Assembly (NCBI GenBank): GCA_040219135.1
Contig: JAVJTA010000003.1
Coordinates: 434,001 to 498,000 of the forward strand
Reading direction: 5' to 3'
DNA from: UBA7803 sp040219135
GTDB taxonomy: Bacteria; Pseudomonadota; Gammaproteobacteria; Pseudomonadales; Azotimanducaceae
DNA length: 64,000 bases
Part shown: one piece after another, positions 41,482 to 50,239 of the stretch
Layout: every line of letters starts with the position of its first letter
How positions within the stretch are numbered: the first letter of the stretch is position 1
Program-made: the position numbers and the translations under genes
The notes under the pieces: generated by a model
Seen by the model: the letters and a program-made list of their open reading frames with translations, nothing else
The model's database searches: none
What the model was told of the DNA's origin: nothing

Positions 41482-43917
41482 TCAGTCTTCCTGACGCACG
41501 GCGAAGCGGAAGTCCGGATCGATGACACCCTCAGATGCCTTCAGCACGTCTTCGACCAGCGGCGCCCACACCAGTCCCGCATCCTCCTGCTCGGAGACCA
41601 CGCCGTTTTCGATGAGCGCGTCGACGAACTGGTTGAACAGGCGCACGTCGAAGAACTCCGGCGCGTTCAAGCCGTACAGGCGCGACATCTTCTGTGCGAC
41701 CCGATGGCTGTGTGCCTGCAGTGACTGACGGGTGTGGCTGGCCTGGCCCGCCTGATGCAGCAGCCCGATCACGATGTAGAGCCGCTCGAGGGTGGGCATG
41801 ATCAGACGGGCCAGCAGCCGCAGCTGGTAATGTTCGGGCGAGCCGACCGGCGGCGGACCGAAGGAGTCCTGCTCGTGGCATACCAGCAGGCCTGTCTCCA
41901 CCAGATGCTCGAGCCAATGCGGAACGGCGGCGGCGGTTTCCGCGGTCTGCAGTTCCTCGGCTATGTACGGGAACACCGTCGCCGACATGCGGTCGATCGC
42001 CGTGCGGCGAACCGGGCGGCGGCGGTCGCGAACCAGACAGGCGATCAGCGAAGGCAGCGCCAGGACATGGGCGGTGTTGTTGCGGTACCAGGTCATGAGC
42101 ACGGCGCTGAACGGGTTCAGGCTGAGCACATCGCCGGTGGGTCCGGGTTCGCGGATCAGCATTCCCAGCGACTCGACGTGGTTGACCATGGCCGCGACGT
42201 CCCCCTGGGGCAGGGCAAAGTCGTGATGGCTGGCGTTGAGTTCGAGCAGGCGCCGGTAGCATTGGATCTGCGACCGCAGAGTGCGTTCCTCGATGGCGAG
42301 CCGCGGCATGCACAGCATCACCAGCGCGACCAGATTCATCGGGTTTATCGCGGCGGTGGCGTTGATCCGGCGCATGACTTCGCGGCCCAGCAAAACGGCC
42401 ACGTCGCCCGGATCGTCCGCCGTGGTCAGTCCCGACAGCGCGAGCCATTTCTCCAGAACCAGGGGCTCGCCCACCTTGACGTCGACGGCGCCGAAGTTCT
42501 GCCGCACCAGGCGGATGCTGCGGAACACGTCGGCCAGGGATTCGCGCTTCTTCGCCGCACCCTTGAGTTCGTCGAGGTAGCTACCGGCCTCGACCAGCTT
42601 CTCGTAGCCGAGATACACGGGCACCAGCGCCAGCGGTCGCGGCACGCCGCGCCGATGGTGCTCTATAGTCATCTTCAAGAGGCCGACGCGGGCCGGCAGC
42701 AACCGCCCGGTTCGGGTTCGCCCGCCCTCTGGAAAGAACTCGACGCTGTGGCCACGCCGGTACACCTGATACAGGTACTCCGAGAACACCGCCGCGTAGA
42801 GCGGGTTGTCGCGGAAGCTTCGGCGCATGAAGAACGCGCCACCGCGGCGCAGAACGCTGCCGAGGATCGGCTGGTTCAGATTGTCGCCGGCTGCGATGTG
42901 CGGAATCATCAGGCCCTGCTGGAACAGCAGGTAGGAGAGCAGCAGATAGTCCAGGTGACTGCGGTGCGAGGGGACGTAGATCAACGTATGCGCTTCGGCC
43001 ACCTCGGCGAGCCGTTCGCTGCCGTGGAACGTCACGCCCTGGTAGATCCGATTCCAGAACCAGCGCAGCAGCCTTTCGAGTATGCGCACGGTGGGATATC
43101 CCACATTGGAAGCGATCTCCCCGGCATACCTTCGCGCCTCACGCTCGAGTCTGGCGCGATCCCGCGGACTCTCTTCGGCTTCGATGATCGTCCGCACGGC
43201 GCGGCTGCGCAGAATCAGCCCGGCCACCGTGCGCTGGTGCGACAGGTCCGGTCCCATCGTGGCGACGCGCTGGTTGCGCAGCCGCACCCGCAGCAGTCGG
43301 GCCGCTCGTCGCAGCAGGCGCAGACCGTCTCCCGGACTGTTCGTGAGTTCGTCCAGGGTAAGCGGCGGACCGAAGTGCACGACGATGTCCTTGCGCGACA
43401 GGAGCAGATTCACGAGCCGTTTCAGCCGTGACGTCACCGCCCAGTTCTCCGACAGCAGCAGCCGCAGCACCGAGCCCTCGCGGTTGGGCGCGCGGCCCCA
43501 GTAGATGCCTACGGGGACGATGGCGCCGGGCAGGGACCCCGACGCGGCAGCCACCTGGTCGAGCAGATTGACCATGCGCTGCGAGTAGCTCGACATGGTG
43601 TTGCGCCGGAACCAGCCGTGGGATGCGCGGTTGAGGAAGAAGAAGCGCCGCGATTCGCGCATGCCGTCGATTTCTATCGGCTGCAGCGGCCCCGGCAGGC
43701 CCAGTTCTTCGGTGACCAGATCAAACACGATGAGGTCCGACAGCGACCGGGTTTCCAGGACATAGAGCAGCGGCGCTGATTCGTCGTCGCTGCAGGTCGA
43801 CGCAGCGTACGCGCACTCGATGAGCTGCTGCGGCTCGATGCCGGCTTTACGCGGTCGGATGATGGTGCCGATGATGCGCCGGTTCAGCCTGTACAGCAGA
43901 CGCTTCAGTCGATCCAT
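41482..43917 (-). CDS. plsB: Glycerol-3-phosphate 1-O-acyltransferase PlsB
   Basis: 811 residues (E. coli 807). Inner-membrane enzyme making lysophosphatidate, the first step of phospholipid synthesis. Acyltransferase motif I HRSHLDYLLLSYLL (H-x4-D), motif II near GGAFFMRRSFRDNPLY, motif III FFPEGGRTRTGRLLPARVG, and motif IV PLALVPVYLGYEKLVE. The long N-terminal region includes IVPVGIYWGRAPNREGS. It lies 24 nt downstream of gspD and may be the last gene of the dap-gsp transcript. Confidence 0.96.
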   Translation of the reverse strand: MDRLKRLLYRLNRRIIGTIIRPRKAGIEPQQLIECAYAASTCSDDESAPLLYVLETRSLSDLIVFDLVTEELGLPGPLQPIEIDGMRESRRFFFLNRASHGWFRRNTMSSYSQRMVNLLDQVAAASGSLPGAIVPVGIYWGRAPNREGSVLRLLLSENWAVTSRLKRLVNLLLSRKDIVVHFGPPLTLDELTNSPGDGLRLLRRAARLLRVRLRNQRVATMGPDLSHQRTVAGLILRSRAVRTIIEAEESPRDRARLEREARRYAGEIASNVGYPTVRILERLLRWFWNRIYQGVTFHGSERLAEVAEAHTLIYVPSHRSHLDYLLLSYLLFQQGLMIPHIAAGDNLNQPILGSVLRRGGAFFMRRSFRDNPLYAAVFSEYLYQVYRRGHSVEFFPEGGRTRTGRLLPARVGLLKMTIEHHRRGVPRPLALVPVYLGYEKLVEAGSYLDELKGAAKKRESLADVFRSIRLVRQNFGAVDVKVGEPLVLEKWLALSGLTTADDPGDVAVLLGREVMRRINATAAINPMNLVALVMLCMPRLAIEERTLRSQIQCYRRLLELNASHHDFALPQGDVAAMVNHVESLGMLIREPGPTGDVLSLNPFSAVLMTWYRNNTAHVLALPSLIACLVRDRRRPVRRTAIDRMSATVFPYIAEELQTAETAAAVPHWLEHLVETGLLVCHEQDSFGPPPVGSPEHYQLRLLARLIMPTLERLYIVIGLLHQAGQASHTRQSLQAHSHRVAQKMSRLYGLNAPEFFDVRLFNQFVDALIENGVVSEQEDAGLVWAPLVEDVLKASEGVIDPDFRFAVRQED

Positions 43918-43941
43918 GGCTGGATCATGACGATCCCGCGG

Positions 43942-45876
43942 TCAGCGCGGTCGACCGCGGAAAAGCTCTTCCGGGGCAAGGTCTTCACCGCCGGAGCGGA
44001 TCTCGACTTCCCACACGTCGTCGTACTTGCGGTTGGTCGCCTGGTCGGCCTCCTCCTTGTCACGGATCACCGTGGGACGCAGGAACACCAGCAGGTTGCG
44101 CTTGGTGCGGCTCTTGCCCGTGGAACGGAACAGATGGCCGAGCACCGGAATATCACCGAGCAGAGGAACCTTGCGCACGGTGTCGTTGATGTCGTCCTGA
44201 ATGAGACCGCCGAGGACGATGGTCTGCCTGTCGTCGGCAAGAATCGTGTTCTCCACGGTGCGCTTCGAGGTCACCACGTCGGAGAACGCTTGCGCGCCGA
44301 TGGGGCTGTCCACCACGTTGGTGATCTCGAGACCCACTTCGAGGCTGACGGCGGCGCCGTCATGAATCTGCGGCGTGACGGTGAGCTGCAGGCCGACGTC
44401 TTCCCGATTGATGGTAGTGAACGGGTTGTTCGAGCCGTCGCCCGTGGTGGTGAAGCTGCCGGTGCGGAAGGGAACTTCGTTGCCGACGACGATCTTCGCT
44501 TCCTGGTTGTCCAGGGTCAGAATGCTCGGCGCCGACAGCAGGTTGGCGTCCGAGCTGGTGGCAAGCGCCCGGACCACGGCGCCGAATGACACGCCGTCCG
44601 CCCTGATGCGCGCGGCGGCCAGGGTAGGAGTGCCGTCGGAGACTCCGGCCAGCCCGGACAGAACGTCGATTTCCCCATCGTCGCCGATGATGTTGCCGAG
44701 CAGGGTCGAGATCACACCGTCCAGACTGGTGGTGACCAGGGGCACGGTGCCGCCGTCGTCGTCGGCCGCGGCGACTTCGACCCCGATGCTGCGGGATTTC
44801 GAAACGGAAACCTCGACGATGGCGGCCTCGATCAGTACCTGGGTGCGACGGATGTCGAGGCCTTCGAGGATGTCCTGGATCTCGCGCATGACGCTGGGGT
44901 CGGCGCGCACGATGATGGAGTTGAGGCTTTCGTCGGCGCGGATCATGGTCTGCGCGGTTGCCGGGGCGTTTTCGCCACCGTTGGCCGATGCCTGTCCCAC
45001 CATGCCTTCGAGAATCTCCGCGACCTTGGTGGCGTCGGCGAACTTCAGGTAGATGACTTGAGCGCCGCTGATGGCGGTTGCAGGCTGGTCGAGCTTGTCT
45101 ATGAGCTTCAGGATCTCTGCGATGGGCCGCGGTTTGCCTCGCAGTACCAGGGAATTGTTGCGCTCGTTGGCTATTATCTGAATGCGCTGCGGCCCCGCGG
45201 CGCCGCGCCCGAGCTGATCCGGTGCGACGCGCTCGAGCATGGCGACCAGGTTGCCGACGAAGGCGTGCTGCAGCGGCACCACGACCACGTCTTCCTCGTC
45301 TGCCACGTCGATCTGCTGGACGATTTCCATGAGCCGGACGATGTTGTCGGCATGGTCGCTGATGATGACTACGTTCGGATTCGCAACCGCTGCGATGTGT
45401 CCGTACTGGGGGATCAGCGGACGCAGTATCTTGACCAGCTCGGCGGATTCGACGTTCTGCGCGGAGACCACTCGGGTTACCAGCTCCTCCGGCGGGATCG
45501 TGCTCAGGGAACCGGCCACACCCGGGCTCTGCTTGGCGGTCTGCATCTGCTGGATGCGGATCACGCCACCCGAGGGCACCGCCGTCCAGTTATGCACGCG
45601 CAGGACCGAAAGAAACAGCTCGTAGACCGTGTCGGCCGACATGGGCGTGCTGGAGATGACGGTGACGTTGCCTTTGATGCGGGGATCGACGACGAAGGTC
45701 TTGCCCGTGATCTCGGCGACCTGAACGACGAACTCGTTGAGATCGGCGTTCTTGATGTTGATCTTCCAGGTCTGCGGGGCGCCGTTCTGTTGCGCGTGGA
45801 CGAAACCTGAAGGGGCGAACAGGGAGACACTGAGGCCGATCACGACGGCCAGGATGACGGCTATTCTTTTCATCAT
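43942..45876 (-). CDS. gspD: Type II secretion system secretin GspD
   Basis: 644 residues with a signal peptide (VILAVVIGLSVSLFAPSGFVHA). N0 domain (WKINIKNADLNEFVVQVAEI), then N1-N3 repeats (VVPLQHAFVGNLVAMLERV, IQIIANERNNSLVL, MIRADESLNSIIVRAD), and the secretin domain (VGNEVPFRTGSF, REDVGLQLTVTPQI, ADDRQTIVLGGLI, VPLLGDIPVLGHLFRS). It forms the outer-membrane channel. Directly follows gspC with a 1-nt overlap; gspE to gspM are not in the window. Confidence 0.95.
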   Translation of the reverse strand: MMKRIAVILAVVIGLSVSLFAPSGFVHAQQNGAPQTWKINIKNADLNEFVVQVAEITGKTFVVDPRIKGNVTVISSTPMSADTVYELFLSVLRVHNWTAVPSGGVIRIQQMQTAKQSPGVAGSLSTIPPEELVTRVVSAQNVESAELVKILRPLIPQYGHIAAVANPNVVIISDHADNIVRLMEIVQQIDVADEEDVVVVPLQHAFVGNLVAMLERVAPDQLGRGAAGPQRIQIIANERNNSLVLRGKPRPIAEILKLIDKLDQPATAISGAQVIYLKFADATKVAEILEGMVGQASANGGENAPATAQTMIRADESLNSIIVRADPSVMREIQDILEGLDIRRTQVLIEAAIVEVSVSKSRSIGVEVAAADDDGGTVPLVTTSLDGVISTLLGNIIGDDGEIDVLSGLAGVSDGTPTLAAARIRADGVSFGAVVRALATSSDANLLSAPSILTLDNQEAKIVVGNEVPFRTGSFTTTGDGSNNPFTTINREDVGLQLTVTPQIHDGAAVSLEVGLEITNVVDSPIGAQAFSDVVTSKRTVENTILADDRQTIVLGGLIQDDINDTVRKVPLLGDIPVLGHLFRSTGKSRTKRNLLVFLRPTVIRDKEEADQATNRKYDDVWEVEIRSGGEDLAPEELFRGRPR

Positions 45877-46799
45877 TATTGAAGCGATGCGGTCACGAAG
45901 AACCGCCGTGTCCCCCGCTGTACTTCCAGCCTGGCCGACCCTTGAGCCAGCACGTTGTCCAATTCCAGGCGGTCCTGGTTGAGATCGCCCACGGGTCGGC
46001 CGTTCACGGACAGGATCACGTCCCCCGGCTGCAGGCCAGTTTGACTGAGGTATGGGGACTGGGCAAGGTTGCCCACCCGGTAACCCTCGGCGGCGCCGCT
46101 GGAGACGGCGGTCACGCCGAGGTCTTCGAGTGCCTGGGACGGATCATTCTCGAGTTCGTCGCGGTACTCGTCCACCAGCTCGCGCACGCTGGTGGAATCC
46201 AGATCCGGCTCCGAACCGTCGTCGGGCGGCTCGTCGTAGTCTGCATCGTAGACTTCTTCGTAGGTCTCGATGGGTACCTCCTGAAAGCCCGGATCGGGCT
46301 CGATCCGACTTCGCGCTGCCAGGCTCTCGCCGGCGGCCGGGAACGGCAGCGTCTCCCGCACCCCGGCGCGGCGCAGCACCACGTGGTCCGGCAGAACTTC
46401 GAGCAGCGTGGCGCCGCCCGGAACGTCCTCACCGATGCTGTAGAGAATGCCGGGCCGACCCCGCTGGGAGATGATCGCCGCCGAGCTGTCCGCGGCGTCC
46501 GCGACGAACACGCCGAGGAGTTCCAGCGGCAACCGGGTGACCACGGCGGGCTGGTCGATCTCGACTGGCGTGGCGTTGACATCGGCGGCGCCGAACAGGT
46601 TGCGGGCCAGAATCGCGTTCACGTCGGGCGCTGGCCGCGGCGCAGCGGTCGTGCTCGTTGCAGCCGGGGTCGACGGGGTCGTTGTGGGCGGCGACAGGAA
46701 ATAGAGAACCGTGGTCGCCAGGGTGTAGGCGATACCGGCCACCACCAGCCAGCGGGCCGGCAGCGCAAGCTTTGACACGACGTCATTCACGGATTGCAT
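45876..46799 (-). CDS. gspC: Type II secretion system protein GspC
   Basis: 307 residues. One N-terminal membrane helix (ARWLVVAGIAYTLATTVLYF), a Pro/Thr/Ala linker, the homology region that binds secretin N0 (ILARNLFGAADV, LPLELLGVFVADAADSSAAI), an acidic insert (YEEVYDADYDEPPDDGSEPD) not typical of short GspC, and a C-terminal PDZ-like domain (LSQTGLQPGDVILSVNGRPVG). It links the inner-membrane platform to GspD. Confidence 0.9.
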   Translation of the reverse strand: MQSVNDVVSKLALPARWLVVAGIAYTLATTVLYFLSPPTTTPSTPAATSTTAAPRPAPDVNAILARNLFGAADVNATPVEIDQPAVVTRLPLELLGVFVADAADSSAAIISQRGRPGILYSIGEDVPGGATLLEVLPDHVVLRRAGVRETLPFPAAGESLAARSRIEPDPGFQEVPIETYEEVYDADYDEPPDDGSEPDLDSTSVRELVDEYRDELENDPSQALEDLGVTAVSSGAAEGYRVGNLAQSPYLSQTGLQPGDVILSVNGRPVGDLNQDRLELDNVLAQGSARLEVQRGTRRFFVTASLQ

Positions 46800-46816
46800 T
46801 GCCCGACCCCAATACC

Positions 46817-46834
46817 GACTCGATATTTCGAGTC
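46817..46834. repeat. Perfect inverted repeat between gspN and gspC
   Basis: GACTCGA-TATT-TCGAGTC: 7-bp perfect arms with a 4-nt centre, in the 48-nt gap between the gspN stop and the gspC start. It could be an operator upstream of gspC or an RNA hairpin; no T-run follows. Confidence 0.5.
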
Positions 46835-46847
46835 TAACGATCTGATG

Positions 46848-47573
46848 TTAAAAGAGTTGTTCTTCAACCTCTAGCACTACTTCATGATCCTGATGGGAAC
46901 CCGGCCACGGGTTTCCAGCAAGTTGGGTCAGGAGCATGGTAATTCCCACCTTCGCGAAGCCATTGGGCAGGATAGCTGCCTTCAGCAGCGGCGTCTGCCC
47001 GTCCTGCGGAAACACCACCGCCTCCAGCGCGGGTCCGAGGTGGCCGGCCAGGGGCGGAAGCGCGCCCGCGTAGTCGCGGCCGGCCAGCCGGTATCGTACC
47101 GGGCCGCCTTCCCAGGTCACGTCGCCGGACGCCGATCCCGCCGCCGTAGACGCGAAGTCGTACGGGACGGTGAGTTCCACGCCATCCAGGGTGATGGCGC
47201 CGGTAATGGCAATGTCGTAGACGCTGAGCCAGCGGTTCACAACGGCGGCGGCTACGCTGCCACGGATTTCGAGACGCCCGGCTCCCAGACCGGCTGCGAC
47301 GTTGCCGCTCAGCGTGTGTCCGGGGCCTGACAGCTCGACTGCGTAGCCGAGCCGTCCCTGCAGAATCGCGACGGGCCGGAACCGCCAGTCGACGAGGCCG
47401 GCATCCTGGCCGCCGAGATACAGCCGCGCGACGCCGTTCCAGAGGGTGCCGCTGGGTTCCAGCAGGTCGACGCCGACCTCTGCCGGAAGCACGGTGCGGA
47501 TCAGCGCCGCGGGAGCAAAAGCCACGGCGAAGCCGAGGAACAGCAGCAGGCCGACGACCACAGTCCGCAGCAT
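46848..47573 (-). CDS. gspN: Type II secretion system protein GspN
   Basis: 241 residues. N-terminal membrane anchor (LRTVVVGLLLFLGFAVAFAP) and a beta-rich periplasmic body with LLEPSGTLWNGVARLYLGG and VDWRFRPVAILQGRLGY, the T2SS-N family pattern (related to AsmA-like lipid carriers). Start ATG 47573 overlaps the dapE stop (ATGA); the longer frame to 47660 is dapE sequence. GspN is an accessory T2SS component whose role is poorly defined. Confidence 0.82.
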   Translation of the reverse strand: MLRTVVVGLLLFLGFAVAFAPAALIRTVLPAEVGVDLLEPSGTLWNGVARLYLGGQDAGLVDWRFRPVAILQGRLGYAVELSGPGHTLSGNVAAGLGAGRLEIRGSVAAAVVNRWLSVYDIAITGAITLDGVELTVPYDFASTAAGSASGDVTWEGGPVRYRLAGRDYAGALPPLAGHLGPALEAVVFPQDGQTPLLKAAILPNGFAKVGITMLLTQLAGNPWPGSHQDHEVVLEVEEQLF

Positions 47574-48730
47574 CAGGGTCGGGCTCCATCCGCGAGCAGA
47601 CGCTCGAGGACGTTCTGGTAGATGCATGCCAGCGGTTCGAGGTCTGCCACCTCGACGCACTCGTCGATCTTGTGGATCGTCGCGTTGCGCGGCCCCAACT
47701 CGATGACCTCGCTGCCGGTGGGGGCGATGAAGCGGCCGTCGGAGGTACCACCGGAGGTGGAGAGCTCCGGCTCCGCTCCGGTCTGCGCGACGATGCTCTC
47801 ACGCACCGCCTTCACCAGAGCGCCCCCTGCGGTCAGGAACGGCTCGCCGGACAGCGACCAGTCGAGGCGGTAGCGCAGACCGTGTCGGTCGAGCAGGTCG
47901 GTCACCTGCCGCTCGAGATCTGCGGCAGTCTGCTCGGTGCAGAACCGGAAGTTGAAGGTGACCGTGAGATCGCCCGGAATGACGTTGCTGGCTCCGGTTC
48001 CAGCGTGAATGTTGGACGCCTGCCAGCTGGTCGGCGGGAAGTGTTCGTTGCCGTCGTCCCAATGGGTGGCTGCCAGCTCGGCGAGCGCAGGTGCCACGCG
48101 GTGGATGGGATTGTCCGCGAGCGTGGGATAGGCGACGTGGCCCTGAGTACCGAGCACCGTCAGCGTGCCGTTGAGCGAGCCGCGCCGCCCCACCCTGACC
48201 GTATCACCGAGCCGCTCCGAAGAAGACGGCTCGCCGACCATGCAGTAGTCGATGTGGACGCCCTCGGCGCCGAGGGCCCGCATGACCGCGCGAGTGCCGT
48301 CCACGGCCGGCCCCTCCTCGTCGCTGGTGAGGAGAAAACCGATGCGTCCGGAGTGATCCGGACAGGCCGTGCAGAATCGTTCGGCTGCCACGATCATGGC
48401 GGCCAGGCTCGACTTCATGTCCGCGGCTCCGCGTCCGTAGAGCACTCCGTCACGCAGGGTCGGTTCGAAAGGGGCCGAGCTCCAGTCGGCGGCATTCCCG
48501 GTCGGGACCACGTCGGTGTGTCCGGCGAACACGAACAGCGGTCCTTCGTGACCGCGCACCGCCCACAGATTGTCCACCTCGCCGAAGCGCATCGATCGGC
48601 AGGCGAACCCGGCGGCTTCGAGACGCGCGGCGAGCAGTGGCTGGCACCCGGCATCCGCCGGGGTGACGCTGGCGCGGCGGATCAGCGCCTGGCACAGATC
48701 GAGAACCGCGGTGGATTCGTCGCGTGGCAT
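47573..48730 (-). CDS. dapE: Succinyl-diaminopimelate desuccinylase
   Basis: 385 residues. Dizinc M20 hydrolase giving LL-diaminopimelate for lysine and peptidoglycan. Metal and catalytic motifs: FAGHTDVVPTG, YGRGAADMKSSLAAM, TSDEEGPAVDGT; later GTSDGRFI and the dimerisation lid domain (SLNGTLTVLGTQGHVAYP). ATG 48730 is five bases after the dapD stop. Overlaps gspN as ATGA. Confidence 0.96.
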   Translation of the reverse strand: MPRDESTAVLDLCQALIRRASVTPADAGCQPLLAARLEAAGFACRSMRFGEVDNLWAVRGHEGPLFVFAGHTDVVPTGNAADWSSAPFEPTLRDGVLYGRGAADMKSSLAAMIVAAERFCTACPDHSGRIGFLLTSDEEGPAVDGTRAVMRALGAEGVHIDYCMVGEPSSSERLGDTVRVGRRGSLNGTLTVLGTQGHVAYPTLADNPIHRVAPALAELAATHWDDGNEHFPPTSWQASNIHAGTGASNVIPGDLTVTFNFRFCTEQTAADLERQVTDLLDRHGLRYRLDWSLSGEPFLTAGGALVKAVRESIVAQTGAEPELSTSGGTSDGRFIAPTGSEVIELGPRNATIHKIDECVEVADLEPLACIYQNVLERLLADGARP

Positions 48731-48735
48731 GGACG

Positions 48736-49779
48736 TCAGTTGTGGGCGTGCAGGGTTTCGTTCAGCTCGATGGCGCGGCGGTTGGTGCGGCACTGGATCT
48801 GGCCGTTCTCGCTGTTGCGGATGAACAGCAGGTCCGAGGCGCCGGCGAGTTCGCGCGCCTTGACCATCTTCACCAGCTCGAGATGCTCGTCGAGCAGGGC
48901 GACCCGGGTGCCGGCGGTGATGTAGAGGCCGGCTTCGATGGTGCAGCGATCGCCGAGCGGAATGCCGGTACCTGCGTTGGCGCCGATCAGGCAGTTGCTG
49001 CCGATGGTGATGCGGATCTCGCCTCCGCCGGACAGCGTGCCCATGGTGCTCGAGCTGCCGCCGAGATCGCTGTTGGCTCCTACCACGACGCCCTGGGATA
49101 TCCGGCCCTCGATCATGTTCGGACCCATCGCGCCGGCGTTGAAATTGACGAATCCTTCGTGCATCACGGTGGTGCCGTCGCCGAGGTAGGCGCCGAGCCG
49201 GATGCGGCTGGCGTCGGCGATGCGCACGCCGGCGGGTACCACGTAGTTGGTCATGCGCGGGAACTTGTCCACGCCGTTGACTTCGATGTGCTCACCAGCG
49301 AGTCGCGCAGCCAGTTGCAGCTGCTCCAGTTCCGCGACGTCCACGGCGCCGCGGCTGGTCCACGCGACATTGGGCAGATGGGCAAAGATCCCGTCCAGAT
49401 TCAACGAATTGGGCAGCGCCAGCCGATGCGAGAGCAGGTGCAGCTTGAGGTACGCTTCCTCGGTACAGGCGATTTCAGCATCGTCGTCCAGGCGCACCGC
49501 GGTCAGCGGTCGATCCGTCTCGAGCAGCTGCCGGTAGCGGTTCGCCAGGGGCACGGCCGCCGGCCCGCCGGCGCTGCTCAGTGCATCGACGAACCCTTCG
49601 AGCGCCCTGCTCGAGGTGGTGCTCGAACCAGGCCCGAAGCGCTCTGTAATCGCGACCGCCAGGGCTTTGTCCGGGTCCCTGAGTGGGGCGGGAAAGAAGC
49701 AGTCGATGGTGGCGCCGCGGGCGTTTTCCCGGGTCACTCCGACCGCGAAGGCGAACACGGTGGACGCGCGGCTGGCCAT
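48736..49779 (-). CDS. dapD: Tetrahydrodipicolinate N-succinyltransferase DapD
   Basis: 347 residues, the long Pseudomonas-type DapD rather than the 274-residue enteric form. Hexapeptide-repeat left-handed beta helix is evident (VNFNAGAMGPNMIEGRISQG, VVVGANSDLGGSSSTMGTL, IGSNCLIGANAGTGIPLG). Transfers succinyl from succinyl-CoA to tetrahydrodipicolinate. Start ATG 49779 (MASRASTVFAFAVGV). The open frame continues upstream without a stop to 50283, but that part is the composite repeat copy B and is not considered coding. Confidence 0.95.
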   Translation of the reverse strand: MASRASTVFAFAVGVTRENARGATIDCFFPAPLRDPDKALAVAITERFGPGSSTTSSRALEGFVDALSSAGGPAAVPLANRYRQLLETDRPLTAVRLDDDAEIACTEEAYLKLHLLSHRLALPNSLNLDGIFAHLPNVAWTSRGAVDVAELEQLQLAARLAGEHIEVNGVDKFPRMTNYVVPAGVRIADASRIRLGAYLGDGTTVMHEGFVNFNAGAMGPNMIEGRISQGVVVGANSDLGGSSSTMGTLSGGGEIRITIGSNCLIGANAGTGIPLGDRCTIEAGLYITAGTRVALLDEHLELVKMVKARELAGASDLLFIRNSENGQIQCRTNRRAIELNETLHAHN

Positions 49780-49874
49780 GCTCCTGAACTCCTGGGGCGA
49801 GGGCGGAGAACCGTACCACAAGCGGTGGGCGTGCGCCTCCCGGACGTCGGCTGTGGAAGGTCGTGGAGGCTGGC

Positions 49875-49970
49875 CGCCGATAACTGATTTGCTGCGCGTT
49901 GGCGCGGTTGTCCTCGGGTGGGCGCAGCTGTCGTCGAATGCCTCAATGCTCCGCAAATCAGTTCTCGGCG
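49875..49970 (+). repeat. Hairpin 1 of copy B
   Basis: Left arm CGCCGATAACTGATTTGC pairs with GCAAATCAGTTCTCGGCG at 17 of 18 positions. Compared with copy A, both arms differ at matching positions so that pairing is kept. The 60-nt loop aligns without gaps to copy A (about two thirds identical by eye) and has CGCGTTGGCG at the same offset. Confidence 0.85.
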
Positions 49971-50105
49971 TCCGCCGCGACGTCCTTCCAGACCCTCGCG
50001 TGGTGGGCGCCATGCGGACCTCATTCCGAATGCGAATCGCACACCGCCGCAAAAGTGATGAGCGGCAGCGACGGTGGTACAGCTGAATTCGGTGATGCGC
50101 GGATG

Positions 50106-50204
50106 CCTCCGGAAAACACCTTTTCGAATGTTTAGGCTCCCGGCGACAACTGAGCCCCACTGACGAGATCGACGCCCGCTTTCGAAAAGGTGCTTTTCCG
50201 GGGG
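50106..50204 (+). repeat. Hairpin 2 of copy B
   Basis: Arms built on TCCGGAAAACACCTTTTCGAA and its partner at 50181-50204 (TTCGAAAAGGTGCTTTTCCG) with a one-base bulge. The 52-nt spacer carries an inner GGCTC/GAGCC stem. Sequence is close to copy A throughout both arms. Confidence 0.85.
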
Positions 50205-50239
50205 GTGGCCGCGCGCGCATTACCGCGAATGATCCAGAC

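Larger units (their letters stand above)
49855..50218 (+). repeat. Composite double-hairpin intergenic element, copy B
   Basis: Same architecture as 15991-16391: hairpin 1 (arms 49875-49892 and 49953-49970, loop 60 nt), 25-nt identical block (49966-49990), variable centre of about 115 nt, hairpin 2 (arms 50106-50128 and 50181-50204, spacer 52 nt), GGCCGCGCGC exit. It shares orientation with copy A on the + strand, but here both neighbouring genes (dapC, dapD) run on the minus strand, so its sense relative to transcription is reversed. Its insertion seems to have separated dapC from dapD. Confidence 0.8.
49780..50239. other. Long intergenic region dapC-dapD
   Basis: 460 nt between two same-strand dap genes that are otherwise tightly packed. 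Bases about 49855-50218 are copy B of the composite double-hairpin element. The remaining 75 nt next to dapD contain its leader; no clear promoter hexamers are found. Confidence 0.7.

Noticed and set aside
41734..43431. 565-codon open frame opposite plsB
   Set aside because: Shadow frame of a GC-rich gene; plsB shows all acyltransferase motifs on the other strand.
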